Source of the DNA: Selaginella tamariscina
Lineage: Eukaryota; Streptophyta; Lycopodiopsida; Selaginellales; Selaginellaceae
DNA: 64,000 nt
NCBI GenBank assembly: GCA_003024785.1
Contig: PUQB01000154.1
Coordinates: forward strand, 52,348 to 116,347
Reading direction: 5' to 3'
Shown here: positions 22,580-34,000 of the stretch, one piece after another
Numbering within the stretch: the first letter of the stretch is position 1
Layout of the letters: every line of letters starts with the position of its first letter
Translations under genes and position numbers: made by a program
Notes under the pieces: generated by a model
The model's database searches: none
What the model saw: only the letters and a program-made list of their open reading frames with translations
What the model was told of the DNA's origin: nothing

Positions 22580-25500
22580 ATGGTGAGAGCTTCAAAAACG
22601 TCTACTAGAGACTGTGCCTGATGAAGAGCCACGGGAAGAGGAGGATATCGAAGCACAAGCGAGGAAAGAGAGGAGAACCATCTAATGTAGCAAAGGAGGA
22701 TCCTCCAATGACTCAGTCTAAAGTAGTACCAGTTGAGCAGGAGCAGCCTCCATCAACCATCACAGATTTCCCAGAGAGCTCGTCGCATTGCCTCCTTCAT
22801 CCGCTGAGGTTGCAGTCCTGAACGAGCAAGTGCAGATGACAGAGGCAGTTGAAGCTAGCGAGGACGACTTGGAGGAGGCAGTCAGCAAAAAGAGAGGCCG
22901 CGGGAAAGCTGATCCAAAAGGCAAGAAGGCGAAGAGCGATAAGGAGCCGAAGGAGTTATACAGCATACCGGCTAGCCTGCATTTGGAGAGCTCAGCGAAC
23001 CTGCTCGACAAAATTACTATCAAGGGACTTGGTGATCCTCCTGATGTGCCCATCTGTAGAATGCATTCGAACGAGGTGGTTCGACGAGTGAACCCAGGGG
23101 ACTTGGACAGGCTGGTGTCATCGTTGAAGAAGGCTGGTTATCTACGCAACACGGCCTTGTTCATTCTGTCCATCGGAGATCGACTCACTGCTGAGGAGCT
23201 ATCGGAGCTGTCGAAGGACACATTCAGTACGAGCAGCACCGGTCTTTCGAGCAAGCTCTTACTCAGCCGGAGTACAAACAGTGGGCTTCAAGGCTCTCAA
23301 ACAGGAAGTTCAGCTGCTGGGACGGGAACCATAGGCTACAGGCTTTGCAGAAGCTGTACCGAGGAGGATGCAGAGGACAACCAGCGATGGGCTATTTGCG
23401 TTCGATCGAGTTTCATCTCCACGGAGAACCTCGACAATCTTCAACTGGTTTCGATGTTCCAATCGATTAACATGTGAGTATTTTCTTTTCTTTTTGTTAA
23501 GAGTCTAGACTTACAGTTTCATTGAACAGATCTTCAGCAACATCTGTGGAAACAACGCTACCACATATTCTCCTCGCTGTAAAGGCGGTCTGCACTAGTA
23601 CCGAAGGAACTCAGAAAATCCTCGAGTCACTCACGGAGGTTGATCGTCTTGAGGTGCGGAAGTGGAAGGAGAGTTCAACAGGAAAGACGGCTTGGCATCC
23701 TCTTCCGAACCTGATCTGCAAAGATCCTTTTCAAGGTAACCTCCGATTTGATTTATAGGAAAGAAGTTTTTAACTTATTCTATGTGCAGAACGAGATCGA
23801 CGATGATCTCGACAGAGCAGTCACCAGTGCTAAGGGCAATCCACAGTTGAGCTGAACCTGAAAGCAGCTAGTGTACAAGAAGCATGACAAGCGTATGCAC
23901 AAGTTCCTCTCCATCATAGACCCAGACTTGGGGGAGGAGTGGTTCCAGAAGGTGACGAAATCTCTCATAAGCAGTGTCGCTGGATGGGCATTGAGAAGCT
24001 GTATGCGATGTCAAAGGCGAAGATTCAAACATGCTGCGACTCCGATACTTGAACAAGCTCACCCGTCTCGAATCCAAGGCAGAACAACAGACACTTGGGC
24101 TACCAGGCATGCAGGACAAAGAGTGGATCAAGTGGTTCACCTTGGACTTATATTGGAAGGCTGTGCGCGAGGAAGCCATTCAGATCCTTAAGGGGTTGCG
24201 AGAGGATGGTGAAGAAGTTGGAACGGATGTCGACTTCATGAGCTGGTTTGACGAGATGGAACTCGGAGCAAGTGCCTGGTCTTTCAGCCCTTCCATGACT
24301 GCATACGGTTCACTTATTCGATGGAGCCGAATGAGTTTCTGGAGCGTGAGGAGTCTGCGCGTCGGATGATATGGAGGTAAGCTTTCATTCCAGCATTGCT
24401 ACTGTCTGACTTTGTGTTACAGGTTCATACTGGCGAAGAAAATGGCACACGTCTCAGACGATGAAGCTGTGGACAGATCATACAAGCGAGCCTCACATGT
24501 GGTCGAAGAGCAGAGGAGCTCTAACACCGTTCGAACGGGAGCATGTTCCATTCTGGCTCGACTGTCCGTCGCAACAGCCACCAGCTTGGGAGAGCTCACT
24601 ATTCGACGTGCACGGCAATGATCTACCAGCGATTGTTTGGGAGCCGGACGAAGTAGAGGCTATCAAGAAGAGCAAGATGAAGAAGACGGTGCGGAAGACA
24701 ACTACACCTGCAAAGGGATCGGGAGCGGGACCAAGCTCTTCTACAGCACCTCCGCCGGCAATCGACTTTACAATCAATGAGGTGCAGCCACTTGTAGCTG
24801 TTTGGACATCAAGGACGACCTGATGACCTTCATCCCGACCCTGGCTGCATCCCGTGGATCCTACGACCTAGCTGTGTGCGATATGGAGGAGATGAGCAGG
24901 TCTTTCTTCGAGCCGGTGCTTCCCAGACAGAGGTGTACACCAAGCTCCGACAACAGGTTGACAGACTACATACGGTGAGTCACAAACGGTGTTCCAGGAA
25001 GTGGTAGGTGAATACGGCTTCAACCTCATCATCCTCGACTTGCCCAATGAGCTTGTATATGGAGGTGCTAGCATCAACAAGGACATTGTGCAGCTAGATC
25101 CGGTGAAGTTTGAGGAGGCCTTGCAGTTCAGTGGAATGCACTTGGCAGCGAGTGGTTTCATGGTCGTCTTCGCGAGTTCTCCTTCTGTTTCGGCGGTGAT
25201 TCAGGCGGCTGCGTAATCAACTTGGAGGTTGCAGGACTTACAGCGTCTACCGTGCACGAGGCTGGGGATACCGTGACAAAATTAAGGTAAGCTAGCTATT
25301 CAAGTTCAAGTTTAACTTGGTCTATGTGGCAGGATAACTTGTTAGTTCTCTTGGTGCTGCAAAGCTCTGAGAAGAAAAGACCAAACCCTCTGGCGTTGAC
25401 GAACACGATCCTCGTCGACACTGCCGACCGTTTTCAGGAGGCTTGGTAAGGAAGTACTTTGCTTTGTTTATCCTAATGGAAGTTTGTGCAGGATGATGAT

Positions 25501-25738
25501 TCAACCGAAGAGTGTTCGACTCATGCAGCTTTTGATCGAGCGTCTCAGTAGACCTGGCGACCTAGTCTGGGATATTGGTTCCGGAACCGGATCATCATTG
25601 TTAGCTGCCGTCGAGCTCGGAAGGAATATTATAGGAACCGAGAAGAGTTTCGAACTCTCTAGGTTGGCAACAAACAAGCTCGCAGAGAACATTAGACCAG
25701 AGGAATTACCTACTCAAACACCTCCACGTCCAAGCTAG
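22580..25738 (+). pseudogene. Cargo gene: ParB-like domain plus beta-class DNA N4/N6 methyltransferase, intron-containing, frame-broken
   Basis: The ATG at 22580 has a good context (ACAAAATGG). A charged, Lys-rich leader (KKRGRGKADPKGKKAK) may be a nuclear signal. A ParB-like domain follows: DVPICRMHSNEVVRR and LDRLVSSLKKAGYL (23035-23150), then WDGNHRLQAL (23318-23347). After about 1.6 kb of unassigned sequence comes LIILDLPNELVYGG, the place of motif IV (25037-25048 DLPN; family DPPY or SPPY). Then QPKSVRLMQLLI (motif X) and VWDIGSGTGSSLLAAVELGRNIIGTE (shortened: DIGSGTGSS, 25571-25597), motif I. Order IV-X-I is beta-class. Five GT-AG introns fit: 23474-23530, 23736-23790, 24377-24422, 25287-25332 and 25446-25491. 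Frame breaks near 22620, 22700, 23225, 24010, 24820 and 24975 weaken it. It may be one fusion gene or two. Confidence 0.72.
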
Positions 25739-25934
25739 TGGTGGTTCGAGAACTGCAGCTTTACTTAAGATGAAGAAGAAACTTTAGCTAATGTATATTG
25801 AGTAATAAATTAAGCTAATATAAAAAAAAATAAGATAAAATACAACAGTTTTACTAGAATTCTTTTTTGCCGACTGAGGCCAATACTGCCGACCAGAAAA
25901 ATATTCTAAAATATTCTAGAATATTCGAGCCCAG

Positions 25935-25971
25935 GCCTCCTGGGCCCCAAGCCTCCAAAATGGCGACACTC
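25935..25971. repeat. MULE right terminal inverted repeat
   Basis: Reverse complement begins GAGTGTCGCCATTTTGGAGG and matches the left end with a few mismatches and one small gap. Confidence 0.8.
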
Positions 25972-25980
25972 CTTTTGGAG
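25972..25980. repeat. Right 9-bp target-site duplication (CTTTTGGAG)
   Basis: Identical to 17767-17775. The copia reading frame resumes directly after it on the minus strand. Confidence 0.88.
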
Positions 25981-28890
25981 GAGTTCTTTGATGTACTTAT
26001 TTTGAGACATTTCCAATGTTCCCTCCTCCTATCTATGAAGATCTGGATCCCAAGACAATACTTGATGCTCCCAAGGTTCACCATCTTAAATCTTGAACTA
26101 AGATCTTTCTTGAGTTGATGAATCAGCTTCTCATTTTTGCTAAGGAGCAAGTAATTGTCCACGTACAAAGCTAACAGCACCAGGAGAGTTCCACTCGCTT
26201 GATGTACACGTTAGTGCCCGTTAGTGTCTGCAGAGAGACTCTTGAAGCCAAGGGCAAGAAGAAATGAATTCATCTTTGCGTACCAGGCACAAGGCAATTG
26301 CTTCAGGCTATAGAGGGCCTGCACACCAAGTGCTCTCAACCTTTGGCAACAAATCCAGCTAGTTGCTCGATATAGACTTCCTCCTCCAAGTTGCCATTCA
26401 AGAACGCTATAGTCATGTCCATGTGCTTGACCTTCATGTCTTCTTGAGCTGCTAAGTTGTAGAGAAGTTGAATCAATGCGAGCTTCATCACTGTGGAGAA
26501 AGTCTCGTAGAAGTCAGACTCCTTCGACTTGTGAGAATCCTCTCGCAACGAATCTGACTTTGTAGTGCATGTCTCCATCAAGTCCCGTCTTGAGCTGCAA
26601 AGGAACTTGGTTTTTATCACCTTCCTCCCAGGTGGTAGCTCCACGAGGTCCCAAGTCTAATTTTCTATTAACGAGTTGTACTCAACTTGTCAAGCAACAC
26701 GTCACTAATCCACATTACCTCTAGCAAGAGCTTCTTCCATGGTCTTCGGGACAAGTGCATCTCGTCCATGATTGAAAAGGAATAGAAGCTTGTACTCGTC
26801 ATGCTCCCCTTCTCCCTCCATGCAGGAGTAGGCAAATAGAAAGCGGGGTTGTAGGAAGTCTCAGGAATTGGCACTATAACTTATCTTTCTCTAGTAGCTT
26901 GGCAAGAAGCCCATTTGGCTTCTTGCAAATCCAGTTGCTCCCTATATTGGCACCCAGCCTCTGTGAGCACTTGCTCATGGCTTGAACATTGTAAACCTCC
27001 CTCACTATTTTCAGACCTGGCCTTGCCACTAGCACGTTCACAACCTTGGTCTGCTGCTGTTACTGGGGTTTGCTGCCCTAGCACTCCCACTAGATCCAAC
27101 ACCTCTTGTGTCGAGTGGCAATCCTTCTGCTTCATGGGGCAAGTCCTCACTCCATCCAGCACCATCCTTGCTTACTGCATTGTCCTCATTGCTCTTGGAT
27201 CATCCTAGTTGCCACCTCCATTCTCATTGCCAGCTTCTCTAGCTCTACCTAGCGTGATTACACATGCCCTAACTAGAAATTCGTTGTCACTTTCTTCCCA
27301 GTCATCCTCAGCTACTTCCATTAAAGAAAACTATGGCAGTGGCTGGAGATCTCTTGTCATGTACGTCTTGGGCTCATCACAGATGACATCCCTGCTCACG
27401 ATCATTTTCTAAGTCTCGAAGTTAAAGAGCTTGTAGCCCTTCATGGTGTCTACATATCCAATATTAAGGACACACTTCTGACTAGTGCTAACGAGCTTAT
27501 CTATGTATTTTTTAAGCACATGCGCATAACAAATGCTCTCAAAAACATGTAGATGGTCACATCTGGTTTTACATCATACCACACTTCATATGGGGTCTTC
27601 CCTAGCACATCTGTTGTAATTTGGCAGTTAAGCAAGTAAGTTGTCGTGGCAATAACCTCACACCAAAAGGAATTTGGTAGGCCTGAGTCTTGTAAGAGAG
27701 TTCGTGCTGCCTCTTGGAGTGTGTGATTCATCGCTCTACTACACCGTTTTGCTGCTGTGTATCAAGAATTGAGAATTACCTTTGTATTCTAGAGGATTTA
27801 CAAAAACTAGCAAATTCATTGGATGTATACTCTGTGCCTGTATCACTTTTCATTGTATTTCTTGAATTTTTCGAAGGCTTCTGACTTGAGCTATAGGAAT
27901 TTCACTATGACGATTCATAAGAAATCATCAATGAAGATCACGAAGTATAGCTTCTTGTCTCTAAAAAGTGTGGCCATGTTTCTAAAACATCAAAATGAAT
28001 CAATGCTAAAGTTTCCTTAGCACAATTAGTGGCTATTTGTGGAAAAAAGAAGCTGGTGATGTTTACTAAGTGCACAAGACTCGCAAAATTTCATCACACT
28101 TCATGAGGTGATGCTTAGACCTTTACTATCGCTTTTGCCACTAGTTCTTTGACATCCTGCAAGTTTGTGTGGTTGAGTCTCCTATGCCATATTTGGGGTT
28201 CTACTACTTTCTTTGTCCCCGCAAAAAGAGCTTTTGCTAGCCGCATCACCTCAACATTAAGACCGGCATGTCTTCTCCCACAAACTATTCCATTTTTATT
28301 CGTGTTCATGATTGCACACATCCTCTTCATGAAGGTGATCTCCAAATCACTATCAGCTATCTTCCTATAGAGAAGAGCGTCTTGTTCACTCCAGGAACAT
28401 AATAAACATTCTTGACACTTGCAATTTATCTTGTTGGCAACTTAATGTCAATTGTGCCAACTCCTCCACCTTGTAGGAATAATCGTCATCGAGAAAAATT
28501 CTCCTATGTCCTAGAACCTTTTTCAACGTGGTGAAAATTCTCTGAGGTGTGTCATGTGTTTGGTCGCCCCAAAATCAAGGTACACAACTTCTGTTGTTGT
28601 GTCAAGAGTGTTCTTTGGGACCTGCTGGGTACACCAGGCCATGAACAAGCTGCCATGGTCATCCATGTCCTTATGGTCGTCATCTCTTCTACTTTCTACT
28701 ATGCTAGCAAGTTGGCCGACTTCTTCTTGCTTGCCGCCAATCTCTTTGCCTTAGTTTTTTTGCCTCCTTTGCTTTCTTGGCATCTCTGTCTGTGCAATCT
28801 CTTGCCCAGTGTCCTAGTTTCTTGCAGATGTTGTAGAGATCATTCTTCTTTTTCTGTAAATTCAAAAATTAAGACTAACTTAATTTACCT
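25981..28890 (-). pseudogene. Copia gag tail, integrase and RT 5' part
   Basis: The gag knuckle near 28860-28790 reads YNICKKLGHWARDC, so the first zinc-binding Cys is replaced by Tyr. The gag-pre-integrase domain has WHRRLNHTNLQDVKELV (about 28190). Integrase C-terminal blocks include NHTLQEAARTLL and PYEVWYDVKPDV (27730-27560). RT blocks are MDMTIAFLNGNLEEEVYIEQ (26430-26370, first residues MDMTIAFLNG) and YVDNYLLL (about 26165), where the catalytic YVDD has become YVDN. Stops and shifts lie between these islands. The element cannot be active. Confidence 0.8.
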
Positions 28891-29604
28891 TTATCTTAGG
28901 TACAATAAAATTAAATTATTGCTAATAAATTTTAGTTTTATATAAACTTTATTTTAGAATTTATATAAATATAACATATTTAAAATATAAATATGTAAAT
29001 ATGTTATATGCTTTAACATGTGGAGACTTCCTATCTGTTTTTATTCACATACATATAATAAAGACTGAAGAATTTAAATGATGAATATTTACTGCCCACA
29101 TAATTTAAATTAACTATGAAACATAGAGTTCTCAAGGACCTTGTGTACAATTTAATTATAATATAATTTATATTTAATTTAAGAGATATTGATGTCATTC
29201 ATAGATGGGTGATAATTAAATATGAATTTGTATTCAATCTTCAATAATTAAATAAGCACTTAATAATTTTTAAATCTTGTGATTTAATCATTCATAGATA
29301 CTTTATTTTATTATTTCGAAAAATGGATAATAAACCACTTATGAAAATTATTTTAAAATCCTTATATATTAGTTGCTGTCTTATATCGTTTTGGGGTGGA
29401 ATAAATAATTATAACACACACACACATATAGAGAGAGAGAGATGGATGGTATTATATAACAACCTAAATATAAATGGATCATATTATGGAACTATAATAA
29501 ATCTAAAGTCAAAAATATAATAATCAATACATAATTTAGAATATATAAATACACAAATCCAAACAAATATAATTTCATCTATTTTATTTATAAGCTTTAT
29601 TTTA

Positions 29605-30450
29605 TATATTTTAGTGTTCAAATGAAATGAAGAACATTAAATCATATTAATGTAGAATTTTTATGATTGAGAATATTAAATCAGGTACAATTTAAATAAA
29701 TTATATTGTTTCTTAAACTTCCTAAATAAAATTTCACTTAAATACATTATATATATATATGTAGAAACAAAATATATAACAATGAAATGAACTTAAAATT
29801 AATTTTTATAAAATTTGTATGTAATAGGTTTAGTTTTAAAATGAGAACATTTGTTCAAATAATTATAATAAAAACATAAATTTAAATGTTTGTGATTTTT
29901 AATGATAATAGTTAAAATGACAAATATGAGAATATATGATAGTTTTGAAATTTTTATATAAAAATTAAAAGAATAAAACAAAATCAAAATAAACAATATG
30001 AATATAGAATCTCATATTGAATACTACTATTAAATGTATTTAGTTAAATACATAATCATATATAGGATATTAATATTAAATATATATAGAATAAGAATAT
30101 TTAATTATTAGAGTAACTTATTAAAATTCTCATATTTGCCATTTTAACTATCAATATTAGAAATCATAAACATTTAAATTTACATTCTTTATTATAATTA
30201 TTTGGACAAATATTTCTCCTTTTAAAATTTAAATTTACTACATGAAAATTTTATATTAATTAATTTTAAGCTTATTTCCTTGTACTTACTTACATATATA
30301 TATGAAATTTTATTTATGTAAAATTTGTTTAAGAATTCTAAGAAATGATATAATTTTATTTAAATTGTACTTGATTTAATATTCTTAATCATTTAAATTC
30401 TTATATTAGTATGATTTAATATTCTTCACTTCATTGTTAAATTTATTTCT
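29605..30450. repeat. Long inverted repeat (about 340-bp arms, about 170-bp spacer)
   Basis: The left arm (about 29605-29950) pairs with the reverse complement of about 30120-30450. Paired blocks include CATTTTAACTAT, CATTTAAATTTA and ATTATAATTATTTG in the right arm, and GATTTAAT.TTCTTCA near the outer ends. Identity is imperfect, with small indels. It could be a fold-back element. Confidence 0.72.
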
Positions 30451-30734
30451 ATACATATACACACATATAATTGTATATAAGTAAAATTTTATTTAACAAA
30501 TGATTTAATATCTTATAAATTGTATTTCAAAATGATATAATTTATAATTCTAAGAATCTTAGAAAATTGTATTTAAGAAATGATATAAACTTATTTAAAT
30601 TATACCAAATTTAGTACTCTTAAATCATTTATATTTAAGAATCTTATAAAATTGTATTTAAGAAATAATTTAAGAATCTTTAACTAATTAAAAACTAAAT
30701 ACTTTAAGAATATTTAAGAAATAATTATTATTTA

Positions 30735-30970
30735 GTTAGCTAAACAATAGTGTACAATTAGAATAACTTCTAATTTTATTTTCTTTTCTTTTTAATATAT
30801 CATTAGTTTTTAGTATAATGTGTATTTAGGTTTAGATTATGAAATATGATATATATAAATTTAAACAAGTGTGTATATTAAATTTGATACATAAATTAAT
30901 TATGAACCTAATAATAAATCATTTAAAAAATATATTATTTAAATCATTAAGAAAATAATTTATTTATATT
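30735..30970. repeat. Direct repeat copy 1 (partner at 33770-34000)
   Basis: Both copies begin GCTAAACAATAG.GTACAAT and share GTGTGTATATTAAATTTGAT and AAATTAATTATGAAC. They run in the same orientation for about 235 bp with scattered differences. Confidence 0.75.
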
Positions 30971-32040
30971 TTCTGGGATTTGACTTCTCTTTCAAGATCA
31001 TCCTATGTTGATTAAAGTTGTTTTGGTTATAAAACATTTTAAATCATCATTAAAATCATAAATTTTTTTATGATTTCCGATCTTTAAATATACTGGTGTA
31101 GTTTCAAATCTCATTTTTTCTTCGATGATGAAATGAAATAAATTTGATTAATAAAAGATATTCAAATATATTCTTTTATTTGTCACGTGACTTATTCTAT
31201 AATATTTTATTTATTACGAACCTTTTGAAATTGTTAACAAAGGTCAATAAAACCATTTTATATACTCTAATAACGTTATGTAAAGAGTCTAATACGCATT
31301 TTAATTATATTATTAAGTGTTTTACATGTGCAAATTTTGTGATTGTGATTAATTGTTAATGTTGAATCACTTAAAAACAATTAAAAAAAAATTATAATCA
31401 ACTCTTATCAACACAAGGTTTATACCAAATATGGATTATGAATTGATTTTAATGAACCTAATTAAATTAATATGATATAAGTTCATTAGTTTGTTATAAT
31501 GTTATTCTTTTAAGTTTGTTTATTTTAAAACAAATTATTATAAACTTACATTAATAAGTTTTATTAAACTTCACAGCCATCTCCTTTATATTTAAAATGT
31601 AATTTTCTTTTGTTTTAACATTTGCTTTTATAATTTAAAAGACTTGTAGGATATAAAAGATATATTTTTCTTTTTTTTAATATTTTTTTCATAATTTAAA
31701 AAGGCTATTGTAGGATATAAAGATGTATTTTTTAATTTTCTTATATTTTCTTTTCATAATTTCAAAGGTTGTTGTAAAATAATAATTCAATTTAATTTTA
31801 ATTCCAACAAACTCTGTTATTAAAGAAAATGTATAAGTCTTGTGCCTTTAACTAATTATGTTAAAATTACACAAAATAATATTAAAAGTCATTGTTGTTT
31901 TAATAATAACATTTGTCACAACTAATTACAATGTTCAACTTATACAATATAATAAAAATAATATTCAAAGTAATAAGTTTTTTCACAGTCAATTAAAATT
32001 AAAATAATAAAAAACAGAATCTTTAACAATCATAATTTTA
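30960..32040. repeat. Diverged direct copy of the 46086-46680 segment
   Basis: Shared blocks in the same order include TTTTTATGATTTCCGAT, TATATTCTTTTATT, GTTAAAATTACACAAAATAAT and TAATTACAATGTTCAA. The 46-kb copy begins inside the minus-strand gene ending near 46212, so this copy contains a decayed trace of that gene's 5' exon at about 30970-31090. Confidence 0.65.
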
Positions 32041-32730
32041 CACCTGATTGGTCAATCATGTCATTATTTTTTTTATAATCTTAATTTTCTATTTATATAG
32101 TTTGATAAATAAAAATCTTCTAAACATAAAATATTCTAATTACTTTTAGAGAAAAAAAGAAAGATTTATTATTATTTTATTTTGAACAATAAGTTACATA
32201 ACATAATCCAAACAATAGTAATATATTGATAAAATCTAAAACTTTAAATGCTTTACAACTATTATAATATATATCCTATAATACCTAAATAAAGTATATT
32301 TATATTTATAAATTATCTCGGTTTTGATTTAACGGGAAATCTTTTTAAAGACTATCCAAAAAGAATATTTAGGAATCTCTCCTAACATTTTTAAGTTTTT
32401 TGAACCATAATGCACACCGTTGCTGGCCACATCAATATTATAATAATTATGGTTATTATTATTAATTATATATGATATATTGTCAGATCAGGGATTGAAC
32501 TTCTAAACATAAATTTTTCCAGTTAGTTCAAAAAGACAGAGATTTATAAAAGCTTCTGATAATTAAAACAATAATAAATATATTTATAAATCAACATTTT
32601 TAATTCCTTACAACTATTACAATTTATAAATTACATGTCTAGTACTTTAATAAAAGCTAATTATATATTTCTATTAGTACTGTTGTTGGGCTTAATTATT
32701 TGATATTAATTAATTAAAACCCTGAAATAT
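32040..32730. repeat. AT-rich dispersed repeat, inverted relative to 47090-47600 and 48250-48640
   Basis: Blocks such as ACTGTTGTTGGGCTTAATTA, AAGCTAATTATATATTTC and AACATAATCCAAACAATAGT occur here and, reverse-complemented, at 47 kb; GGAATCTCT and TTGGTCAATCAT pair with the 48-kb copy. No terminal inverted repeats or coding sequence are clear. Confidence 0.65.
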
Positions 32731-33029
32731 CCACTATCGTTACGATTATCGGGCCACAATGTCAAAGATAAACATATACATATGTCGGATATGAATAGAC
32801 ACGTCATTGAAAATACACAAGGATGATTAACGTGTAAGCTTACCGGAAACGCATCGTCTTCCACTCCAACTGCAATGAGATAATAATAACCATATCAAGA
32901 TCATTATAGTGTATAAATGTGTATATTCATCAAACGTGCATACACATACATACACATATGCACATGGATACATTCATTATAACTGTAATAGAAAAGAATT
33001 CTTGTATGCAAAAGGATACAAAAACATCA

Positions 33030-33540
33030 GAGTGATGTGATTATTGTGATTATGAGTTTCGTATGTATGCACCTTCGCACATATACATGTGGATACAACA
33101 TTTTGATAATCACTTGGTATAACTGGGATATAAATGGATTGTTACACCACAACACCATTTGATTAATGAACTTGTATAACAGTGGTAATAATGCGCATTT
33201 AATAACAACAAATAAATCATAACACACACACACACACACATATGTTTCGATTAATGACTTTGTACAACTGTATCTACAGAAACACGATAGACATAAAACA
33301 TCATATGTACATAGTGCATACATACGTACGTACGTACGTACACCCACACCATACAGTAACAAAGGTACGTCTGACTTTGATTAATATACATAGACATACA
33401 CCCCTATCCACATATATAACACACAACACATACACGTACATGATATAACAGATATATAAATAGATTATACAAGATATACATAAACATCATATTATCCGCA
33501 AGATGTGTTTCACACACGGACACACACGAATTATTGACTC
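33030..33540. repeat. Microsatellite-rich zone ((CA)n, (TACG)n)
   Basis: Includes a (CA)n run at 33223-33240 and a (TACG)n run at 33322-33341, among many TACATA/CACATA words. Open frames here are low-complexity artefacts. Confidence 0.7.
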
Positions 33541-33769
33541 GGAATGCAGAATGCCGTGTAGCCGTATATACCATGGATAATGAGAGATTAAAGCGGGATT
33601 ACGAGGATTAACACAAATTGTGTGGATTATAACAAGAAAAAGCATGAATTATGTCGATTCAAAGAAAGAATAGCATAGATTACGATAAAGAATACGAATC
33701 ATCAATCGAAAGAGTAGAACACAGCCATTCTTATCATACATGAAAAATGCAGAGATTGAAGCTAAACAA

Positions 33770-34000
33770 TAGCGTACAATTAAAATAACTTTTATGTTAT
33801 TTTATTTTCTTTTTAATATATATCATTAATTTTGGTATAATGTGTATTTAGATTTAAATTATAAATATGATATATATAAATTTAAATAAGTGTGTATATT
33901 AAATTTGATACAATAAATTAATTATGAACCAATAATAGATCATTTAAAAAACATATATCCAATCACTAAAGAAATAATTTTTATATTTTTTTGCATGAAT
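33770..34000. repeat. Direct repeat copy 2 (partner at 30735-30970)
   Basis: About 230 bp in the same orientation as the first copy, with scattered substitutions and small indels. Confidence 0.75.

Larger units (their letters stand above)
17776..25971. mobile_element. Mutator-like element (MULE), 8.2 kb, carrying a ParB-methyltransferase cargo gene
   Basis: The element is bounded by an exact 9-bp target duplication and by imperfect terminal inverted repeats of about 35 bp. Left GGGTCTCGACG and right-complement GAGTGTCGCCA are followed in both by GGAGGCT and then CAGGAGGC. It contains a transposase gene on the minus strand (17937-21089), a divergent cargo gene on the plus strand (22580-25738), and a tandem array between them. 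GCCGAC-type motifs occur near both ends and throughout the array. It sits inside a copia element, so it inserted later. Class assignment rests on the duplication length, the DDE motifs and the SWIM domain of the transposase. Confidence 0.88.
17013..28890 (-). mobile_element. Ty1/copia retrotransposon, 5'-truncated and split by a MULE
   Basis: The minus strand reads gag zinc knuckle (28860-28760), gag-pre-integrase (28345-28115), integrase (about 28000-27480), reverse transcriptase (26644-25981) and, beyond the insertion, RNase H (17740-17015). Integrase before RT is the copia order. A 3' LTR seems to begin at 17013 (TGAGAGTATTGGGAATATT on the minus strand), just after the pol stop at 17015-17017. 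No 5' LTR is found above 28890, where sequence changes abruptly to AT-rich spacer. The MULE at 17776-25971 interrupts the RT end; removing it and one 9-bp repeat lets the flanking reading frame continue. Confidence 0.85.

Noticed and set aside
24975..24997. A 23-bp GT-AG intron in the methyltransferase region
   Set aside because: It would restore the frame, but it is far shorter than any plausible intron; an indel is more likely.
32830..32880. A mini-exon with AG and GT flanks on the minus strand
   Set aside because: About 27 bp, isolated in AT-rich DNA with no neighbouring exon.
33027..33448. Open frames of 68-111 codons on both strands
   Set aside because: They are translations of (CA)n/(TACG)n microsatellites with Tyr, Thr and Val bias and no homology.
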